A DNA stretch of 64,000 bases from Jiangella alba (GTDB lineage: Bacteria; Actinomycetota; Actinomycetes; Jiangellales; Jiangellaceae): contig NZ_FNUC01000004.1 in assembly GCF_900106035.1 (NCBI RefSeq), forward strand, positions 3,447,722 to 3,511,721, read 5' to 3'. This document shows, in pieces, positions 58,795-64,000 of this stretch (the stretch's first letter is position 1; each line of letters begins with the position of its first letter). Under the pieces are notes generated by a model that was not told where the DNA came from, did not search any database, and was given only the letters and a program-made list of their open reading frames with translations. The translations under genes and the position numbers were made by a program.

Positions 58795-61623
58795 TCACCG
58801 CCACGCCACGCGCAGCGCCGTCGTCGCCGCGAAGGGGTCGTGCCCACGGTGGGTGAGGAGGATCCCCTCGCCCTCGGGGGTGGCGGTGCGGACCGGGTCG
58901 CCGCCGCTCACCCAGCGGTTCCAGGCCGCGGCGAAGGCGCGCACCCGGCGCACGTTGGCGCCCAGGACCGACGGCACCGCGTGGTAGACCACCGCGTTCG
59001 GCGGGGCCTGGCCCGCGAGCCAGGCACGGCCGGCCCGGCGCAGCGCCTCGGGACGGTCCGGGATCGCCTCGACGAGGTAGCGCGGCACCACGTGACGGGG
59101 CGAGACCAGCGGCGCGAGCAGCTCGTCCAGCGCGGTGACGAACAGGGCGGACGTCTCGGCGCTCACGTCGGCGAGGACCAGCCGATACGTGCCGTCGGGC
59201 TCGACGGCGGCGGACACCGCGGCGGCGCCGGCCTCTGACAGGTCCGCCTCGTGCAGGGCGTCGGCGACGGCGCAGGCGAAGGCGAGCGGGTCCGGCCCGG
59301 CCGCCAGCCCGGCGAGGTCCTGTCCGGCGCGCAGCTGGACGGCGCGGACGCGGCGCACGCGTGCCCCGCCGGCGGCCGCGCCGAGCGCCAGCGTCGCGGC
59401 GGCCGGCCACCAGAGCGCCGCCACCGCCAGCACGGCCGTCAGCAGCGCCGCCAGCGCGGCCGCGGCCCACCACAACGCCCGCCGGCCGTACGGCCGAGCC
59501 GATGGGCGGCCGCTCGAGGCCGCGCCGTGCGCGGCCGGCACCAGGGCGGGCGGACGGGGGACCGGCCCGGCCACCGGCCGCGCGACGCCGGTGTGCTGCG
59601 GCGTCACCCGGATGGTGTGCACCAGCTCGTCGCGGTACGGCGTGCCGACCTGCCACAGCGCCCGCACCCGCGCGCGGTCCTCGGCCCGGGCCAGCATGAG
59701 GGCGTTCTCGGCGGCGAACTCGGCGACCGGCGGCGGCGCGTAGGGCGAGAGCCGGGGGTCGACGTGGCCGACTCCGGCGGCGATCTCGCCGGAGTCGGTG
59801 ACGGCGAAGTAGCCGTCGTGCTTGCGGACGAACCGGTCCCAGCCGCTGGTGCCGCCGGGATGCTCCTCGGAGACGCACACGACGCTCCAGGTGTGTGCGA
59901 CCTTCTCGGGCCAGTCCGGGTCGACGCGCAGCGCCCGGCCGCGGGTCTGCACCACCGCGGCCGGGGTGGTGGCGGTCGTCAGGTCGACCAGCGTGTTGAC
60001 GCCCCTGGCGTCCCAGCCCTCGCCGAGCAGCGCCCGCGTGCCGACCAGCGCCTGCGTCGCGCCGGTCTCGTAGAAGCGGGTGACCAGCGGCACCCAGTGC
60101 CGCGACCGCCAGCGGCCGGTGACGTCGACCGTCCCCGCGGCACCCTCCGGGACGTCGTCGAGGTCGAGGCCGGGCGCGTGCTCGCGGACGAACGACACCA
60201 GCTTGCGGGCCGTGGTCGCGTCGGCGGCCACCGCACGTCCGGTGACCAGCACCGCGTTCAGCACGGCGGTGCGCGGGTCGGACAGCAGCCGGGCGAGCAC
60301 CAGCCGCGCCGACCCCGCGTCGGCGTCGAGGACGCCGCGCAGGCGGGCCGGCAGGGTGGCCGCGGCCCGCTCGTGGTCGCACAGCACCAGGGCGCGCAGC
60401 CGATCGCCGAGGTTCGCCGCCTCGGCCGCCAGGATCTCCACCGTGGCATCGGTGGTCGCCTCGCTGCGGGCCAGCACCCGGTCGACGGGGGAGCGGCCGC
60501 GGCGGATGCCGCGCTTCGTGAGCTGGTACCCGATGCCCGGCAGCGCGCCCCTGATCGCCTCGACGGCGGCTCGGTCGCGCGGGTCGTCCGAGGTCAGCAG
60601 TGCCGCCGACACCCAGTCGTGCAGCAGCGTCACCCAGTCCTGCGCCGTGGGGTCGTGCCGGTGCTCCTCGCGGACGACGGCGCCGTCGGGCAGGGCGAGC
60701 AGCCCGGCGTGGTGGAAGCGGAGCGCGGCCGCCGTCACCTCCGGCGCCTCGCCCTCGAGCCGGGACCACGCGAGCGGTGGCGCGCCGGCGCCGGTCCGCC
60801 GCGCCACGAATCGCTCGTCCAGCCAGCTCAGCAGGCTGACGCTGGCGAAGTCGGGTGCGAGCAGGTCGTTCTGGAGCTCCGCGAACCGCTCGGCCTCCCC
60901 GGCCAGCCACTGCGACTCCGTCGGCGACGGCGACGTGAACCAGGCCAGCTCGGCGAACGGCGCGAGGTGCCCCTCCCGCACGACCGACGGGATCGACGTG
61001 CTGTAGAGCGGCGACCCGAACAGCCGGTCGACCAGGTCGGCCTGGCCGGCGGTCAGGGTGCTCGGCGGCGTCCCCGTCAGGCCGATGACGTGCGCCTCGG
61101 GCAGGTCGTCGAGCAGTTCGGCCAGCAGCCGGCCCCACACCTCGAGCAGGTGGTGGCACTCGTCGAGAACGAGGGTGATCGGCCCGGCCGACTCCAGCGC
61201 CTCGACCAGCGCGCGGCCGTTCTCGTGCAGACGGCCGCGCAGGCCGCCGGTGCGCCCGTGCCCCTCCTCGTCGACCTCCGCGTCCGGGTCGAAGCTGGCC
61301 AGCGCCTGATACGTCAGTGCCGTGACGGGCTGGCCCAGGTCGCGGCCGGTCCCCGCCGGGAGGTGCGCCGGGGTGAACTCGCGCCAGGCCCCGACCCACT
61401 GTCCCTGGATGGCCGTGTTCGGCCCGAGCACCACCATCGGCTGCCCCAGGCGGCGGCCCGCCTCCAGTCCGACGAGGGTCTTGCCGGCGCCGGGCGGCAG
61501 CACCACCCACGCGCGCCGCCGGCCCGCCGCGAACGCCTCGCCGAGCGCGTCGAGGGCCAGCCGCTGGTGCCGCCGGAACGGCCGCGGATACCCGGCCGCC
61601 GCCCACCCCGCCTCGTCGCGCAT
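58795..61623 (-). CDS. DEAD/DEAH-box helicase with C-terminal membrane hairpin
   Basis: A 942-residue superfamily 2 helicase. Motif I is LPPGAGKT (about 42-49), motif II DECH (154-157), motif III LTGTPP (182-187) and motif VI QTRGRALR (559-566). An unusual insertion of about 250 residues separates the two RecA lobes. After the core, residues 716-750 form two hydrophobic segments (WWAAAALAALLTAVLAVAA and AAATLALGAAAGGA) joined by Trp-Pro, then a soluble domain of about 190 residues. ATG 61623 starts just before the conserved RRHQ Q-motif region; no ribosome site is obvious. The function is unknown, and defence or nucleic-acid uptake are only possibilities. Confidence 0.85.
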   Translation of the reverse strand: MRDEAGWAAAGYPRPFRRHQRLALDALGEAFAAGRRRAWVVLPPGAGKTLVGLEAGRRLGQPMVVLGPNTAIQGQWVGAWREFTPAHLPAGTGRDLGQPVTALTYQALASFDPDAEVDEEGHGRTGGLRGRLHENGRALVEALESAGPITLVLDECHHLLEVWGRLLAELLDDLPEAHVIGLTGTPPSTLTAGQADLVDRLFGSPLYSTSIPSVVREGHLAPFAELAWFTSPSPTESQWLAGEAERFAELQNDLLAPDFASVSLLSWLDERFVARRTGAGAPPLAWSRLEGEAPEVTAAALRFHHAGLLALPDGAVVREEHRHDPTAQDWVTLLHDWVSAALLTSDDPRDRAAVEAIRGALPGIGYQLTKRGIRRGRSPVDRVLARSEATTDATVEILAAEAANLGDRLRALVLCDHERAAATLPARLRGVLDADAGSARLVLARLLSDPRTAVLNAVLVTGRAVAADATTARKLVSFVREHAPGLDLDDVPEGAAGTVDVTGRWRSRHWVPLVTRFYETGATQALVGTRALLGEGWDARGVNTLVDLTTATTPAAVVQTRGRALRVDPDWPEKVAHTWSVVCVSEEHPGGTSGWDRFVRKHDGYFAVTDSGEIAAGVGHVDPRLSPYAPPPVAEFAAENALMLARAEDRARVRALWQVGTPYRDELVHTIRVTPQHTGVARPVAGPVPRPPALVPAAHGAASSGRPSARPYGRRALWWAAAALAALLTAVLAVAALWWPAAATLALGAAAGGARVRRVRAVQLRAGQDLAGLAAGPDPLAFACAVADALHEADLSEAGAAAVSAAVEPDGTYRLVLADVSAETSALFVTALDELLAPLVSPRHVVPRYLVEAIPDRPEALRRAGRAWLAGQAPPNAVVYHAVPSVLGANVRRVRAFAAAWNRWVSGGDPVRTATPEGEGILLTHRGHDPFAATTALRVAWR

Positions 61624-61677
61624 CGGCTCATCATGCCCGAGGGCGCGACGGGACCGGGCCGCCTCGGGCGGCACACC

Positions 61678-62709
61678 CTAGCCGGCCAGAGCGTGGTGTG
61701 CCGCTGGGCGCACCCGCCGGCCGAGAGCGACCAGCACGAGTCCGCCGGCTGCCCAGGCGGCGAGCACCAGCACCGGGCTGCCGGCGGCGGCACCGTCGAA
61801 GTACGACGTCGACCGCAACAGAGTGCCGCCCGCGCCGGCCGGAAGTGCCTGGCCCAGCGTTCCCCAGCCGGTCGGCAGCAGCTCCGGCGCCGACGAGACG
61901 CCAGAGATCGAGTTGCCGATCAGGAACATGACGACGGCGCCGAGGCCGATGCCGGCCGGGCCGAGGAGTGCCACCAGGCCGGTGATGGTGAGGGAGATCG
62001 CGGCGACGATCAGCGCGACCGCTCCGGCGTTCGCCCAGGCGCTGCCCTGGAGGGTGCCGAGCCAGGCCTGCGCGATCAGCGTCACCACCCCGCCCGCCGC
62101 GAGGGCCGCGACGAGTGCGCCGGCCACCCGCCGCCACACGCCCGTCACCAGGAACGACATGAGGATGCCGACGATCATGCCGCCGAGCACCATCGGCAGT
62201 GCGGCCGCGGTGAAGGTGGCGCCGCGCGGGTCGTCGTCGGGCAACGGGACGACGTCCTCGACGGTGGCCGACGTGCTGGCCGGTTCCGCGAGGCCGTCGG
62301 CGATGCCGGCCAGCAGTTGCGCGACGACCGGGCCGGCGCCGGACGCGGTCAGCACCCGGGACGGGCCGGAGGGGCCGAGGACGATCGCGCCGTAGACCTC
62401 GCGCTCCTCGATGAGCGCGCGAGCGTCGTCGGCGCTCGTGGCCCGGCGCAGGTCCAGCGCGCCGGGCATGGTGTCGTCGAGCTGCTGCTCGAGGCGGTCA
62501 GCGGCGGCCGCTGTGCCGACGACGGCGACCGGGACGTCACGGGGCGACGACTCGGCCGGCGGCCAGGCGAACGCCGTCACGAGCACGCCGACGAGCGCGG
62601 CGAGGCCGAGCCCGAGGCCGATGGCGCGCCGCCAGCCGGTCGGCGCGGCGGACGACTCGGGCGGCCCGGCCTGGGCGGTGTCGTCGGTGGTGAGCTGGTC
62701 GAGTTCCAT
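61678..62709 (-). CDS. membrane protein, ABC-2/YhgE-like
   Basis: A 343-residue protein with one N-terminal membrane helix (about 29-48), an extracytoplasmic domain (about 55-165; DVPVAVVGTAAAADRLEQQL and REVYGAIVLGPSG) and five further helices in the C-terminal half. This layout is that of ABC-2-type permeases and YhgE/DUF3533-like proteins, which export lipids, drugs or toxins. No ATPase gene is adjacent. It is followed by the helicase on the same strand after 54 bases. Confidence 0.7.
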   Translation of the reverse strand: MELDQLTTDDTAQAGPPESSAAPTGWRRAIGLGLGLAALVGVLVTAFAWPPAESSPRDVPVAVVGTAAAADRLEQQLDDTMPGALDLRRATSADDARALIEEREVYGAIVLGPSGPSRVLTASGAGPVVAQLLAGIADGLAEPASTSATVEDVVPLPDDDPRGATFTAAALPMVLGGMIVGILMSFLVTGVWRRVAGALVAALAAGGVVTLIAQAWLGTLQGSAWANAGAVALIVAAISLTITGLVALLGPAGIGLGAVVMFLIGNSISGVSSAPELLPTGWGTLGQALPAGAGGTLLRSTSYFDGAAAGSPVLVLAAWAAGGLVLVALGRRVRPAAHHALAG

Positions 62710-62724
62710 GGTGCTCCTTCGGGT

Positions 62725-63783
62725 TCACGGCCGGGTGCGGCGGATGAAGTCGTCGATGGCGGCTGCCACCTCGTGCGGCTTGTCCTCCTGGAGGAAGTGG
62801 TGCGCACCCGTGAGGACGGTGTGCGGCTGGCCGGTGGCGCCGGGAATGCGGCCGCTCAGCTCGTCATGGCGGCCGCCGGTGACGTGGTCGTCCTGGCCGA
62901 ACACGCACAGGAACGGCAGGTCCAGCGTCTCCAGCACCTCCCATGCGGCCTCGAACGCGGGCGTGGCCTCGTCGTCAGGGGTCAGCGGGATGAGCACGGC
63001 GAACCGGCGGACGCCGTGCAGGTGACGGTCGTCGGGGAACGGTGCGTCGTAGGCGGCCAGGACCGCCGGATCGAGCGCCGACGTCGTGTAACCCGCGACG
63101 ATGCCGGACACGTTGAGCGGGTTCGTGCGCTGGGTGAACTGCAACCAGGTGGCGAGACCGCGCCAGCCCTCGGCGGGGAGCTCCTCGCGGCCGGTCCGCA
63201 GGCCGGTGTTCATCGCGACGGCCCGGCGGAACCGGCCCGGGTGCTCGGCAAGCAGCCGCAGGCCCAGCGTGCCGCCCCAGTCGTGGCAGACCAGGGTGAC
63301 GTCGCGCAGGTCCAGCCGCTCGATCACGGCCTCGGACAGCCAGTCCATGTGCTGCTGGTAGGTGTACAGGAAGCGGTCCGTCGGCTTGTCGGACTTCCCC
63401 ATGCCGACGAGGTCCAGCGCCACGCACCGGTGCCCTGCCGCGACCAGGGGCGGGATGACGTGGCGGTACAGGTAGCTCCACGACGGGTTGCCGTGCAGCA
63501 GCAGGATCGTCTCTCCGGATGCCCGCACCGGCCACGCCGGCCGTTCGTCCACGTAATGCATCCGGACCTTGGCGCGCGAGCCGTCGCCGAGCCGGAGGCG
63601 CAGGTGGTGCGGCTCGAACGGATAGTCCGGCAGGCCGGTGAAACGGTGGTCGGGCGTCCGGAGCACTCGCGGCCCGGGCGACGGCCTGCCGGCGGTCGCC
63701 GGGAGGGCCGAGGCCGCGCCCAGCGTTCCCGCGGTCAGCGCGGCCGTCCCGGCGAGCAGCCTCCGGCGGTCGATCTCGGTCAT
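62725..63783 (-). CDS. Tat-exported alpha/beta hydrolase, haloalkane dehalogenase-like
   Basis: A 352-residue hydrolase with a probable Tat signal (DRRRLLAGTAALTAGTLGAA, 5-24). The oxyanion motif LLHGNPSWSYLYR and nucleophile elbow CHDWGG (Asp168 in place of Ser) with following Trp are those of haloalkane dehalogenases. FTQRTNP in the cap and GAHHFLQED (catalytic His) complete the set. Dehalogenases are usually cytoplasmic and near 300 residues, so the export signal and roughly 30-residue N-terminal extension are unusual. Epoxide hydrolase or another ester or halide substrate is possible. Confidence 0.85.
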   Translation of the reverse strand: MTEIDRRRLLAGTAALTAGTLGAASALPATAGRPSPGPRVLRTPDHRFTGLPDYPFEPHHLRLRLGDGSRAKVRMHYVDERPAWPVRASGETILLLHGNPSWSYLYRHVIPPLVAAGHRCVALDLVGMGKSDKPTDRFLYTYQQHMDWLSEAVIERLDLRDVTLVCHDWGGTLGLRLLAEHPGRFRRAVAMNTGLRTGREELPAEGWRGLATWLQFTQRTNPLNVSGIVAGYTTSALDPAVLAAYDAPFPDDRHLHGVRRFAVLIPLTPDDEATPAFEAAWEVLETLDLPFLCVFGQDDHVTGGRHDELSGRIPGATGQPHTVLTGAHHFLQEDKPHEVAAAIDDFIRRTRP

Positions 63784-63868
63784 GGCGTTCTCCTTCTCGC
63801 GTGAGGTCGATGTCGATGGGGCCGGTCAGCACGTGATCGCGACGGACCGGCCGGCACGACGGTGAGCT

Positions 63869-64000
63869 TCATCGGGGCTGCCGCCCGCGGCCGAAGACAT
63901 CGGCGTGGTCCGCGACCCATTGGGCGAAGGTGAGCGCGGGCCGGCCGAGGATCTTCTCGACGTTGCTCGAGACCGGCTGCGGGGCGCCGGAGAGCCGCCC
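63869..64000 (-). CDS. NmrA/SDR-type NAD(P)-binding protein, C-terminal fragment
   Basis: The last 43 codons of a minus-strand gene that continues beyond the window edge. The tail SSNVEKILGRPALTFAQWVADHADVF has the V-x-x-x-x-G-R-P-x-x-T/S-F-x-x-W/F-x-x-D/E-H pattern that ends atypical short-chain dehydrogenases of the NmrA/NAD(P)H-binding group. Its stop lies 85 bases upstream of the hydrolase start on the same strand. The call rests on this short motif only. Confidence 0.6.
   Translation of the reverse strand, partial: GRLSGAPQPVSSNVEKILGRPALTFAQWVADHADVFGRGRQPR

Noticed and set aside
59251-63804. 1517-codon open frame on the plus strand opposite the helicase, membrane protein and hydrolase genes
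   Set aside because: It is antisense to three well-supported genes, is dominated by Arg/Gly/Ala/Pro, contains no domain motif and is explained by the very high GC content that removes stop codons.

Overview
The window is very GC-rich, with dense, mostly ATGA/GTGA-overlapping gene junctions, many GTG starts, lipoprotein-type solute-binding proteins and actinobacterial families such as PucR/CdaR regulators, AtsD-like sulfatase and ThuA/sugar-dehydrogenase proteins. This points to the chromosome of a high-GC actinomycete of soil or plant-litter type. The genus cannot be fixed from the sequence alone. No rRNA, tRNA, CRISPR array, prophage or insertion sequence was seen.

Left part (1-14,900). After the tail of a GntR-type regulator, a seven-gene minus-strand operon (6197 down to 93) encodes a polyamine-type ABC importer (binding lipoprotein, two permeases, ATPase), a flavin amine oxidase, a RidA deaminase and a VOC-fold protein. 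This looks like import and oxidation of an amine. Next is a second minus-strand operon (14,598 down to 6434) headed by a cobalamin riboswitch. It encodes a giant transcobalamin/intrinsic-factor-like surface protein, a smaller paralogue of its N-terminal domain, and an ECF transporter (T, fused double A, S). It is best read as a corrinoid capture and import system.

Middle-left (14,950-25,010). This part holds a type I sulfatase and a PucR-type regulator split by a one-base frameshift. The regulator is divergent from an mmsA-like semialdehyde dehydrogenase and a class III aminotransferase. A 5'-truncated MmgE/PrpD remnant, an XRE-type regulator and an MFS exporter follow.

Centre (25,010-48,600). 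This is a large plant-polysaccharide (pentose-type) catabolic region. It contains a secreted tandem esterase, LacI regulator 1, sugar ABC importer 1, a GH51 arabinofuranosidase, a GH5 hydrolase, an IlvD/EDD-type aldonate dehydratase and LacI regulator 2. A minus-strand operon then carries sugar importer 2, an enolase-superfamily dehydratase and a FAH-family 2-keto-3-deoxy-aldonate dehydratase candidate. IclR, a second secreted esterase, an AraC regulator with a LacI-like sensor (XylR type) and a Gfo/Idh dehydrogenase complete it. Together they could release pentose oligomers outside the cell, import them, cleave them inside, and oxidise and dehydrate the sugars by a non-phosphorylating (Weimberg-like) route. 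Two operator families recur in its promoters: LacI-type sites centred on AACGTT, and TTGCRCAT direct repeats spaced 21-22 bp that I tentatively assign to the AraC/XylR-type protein.

Right part (48,600-64,000). A LIV-type ABC importer is coupled to a sugar isomerase/epimerase. Next comes a 1358-residue secreted ThuA/glucose-sorbosone-dehydrogenase protein with a LamG domain nested inside a CBM6-like domain. Then come a minus-strand helicase with a predicted membrane hairpin, an ABC-2/YhgE-like membrane protein, a Tat-exported haloalkane-dehalogenase-like hydrolase and the 3' end of an NmrA-type reductase.
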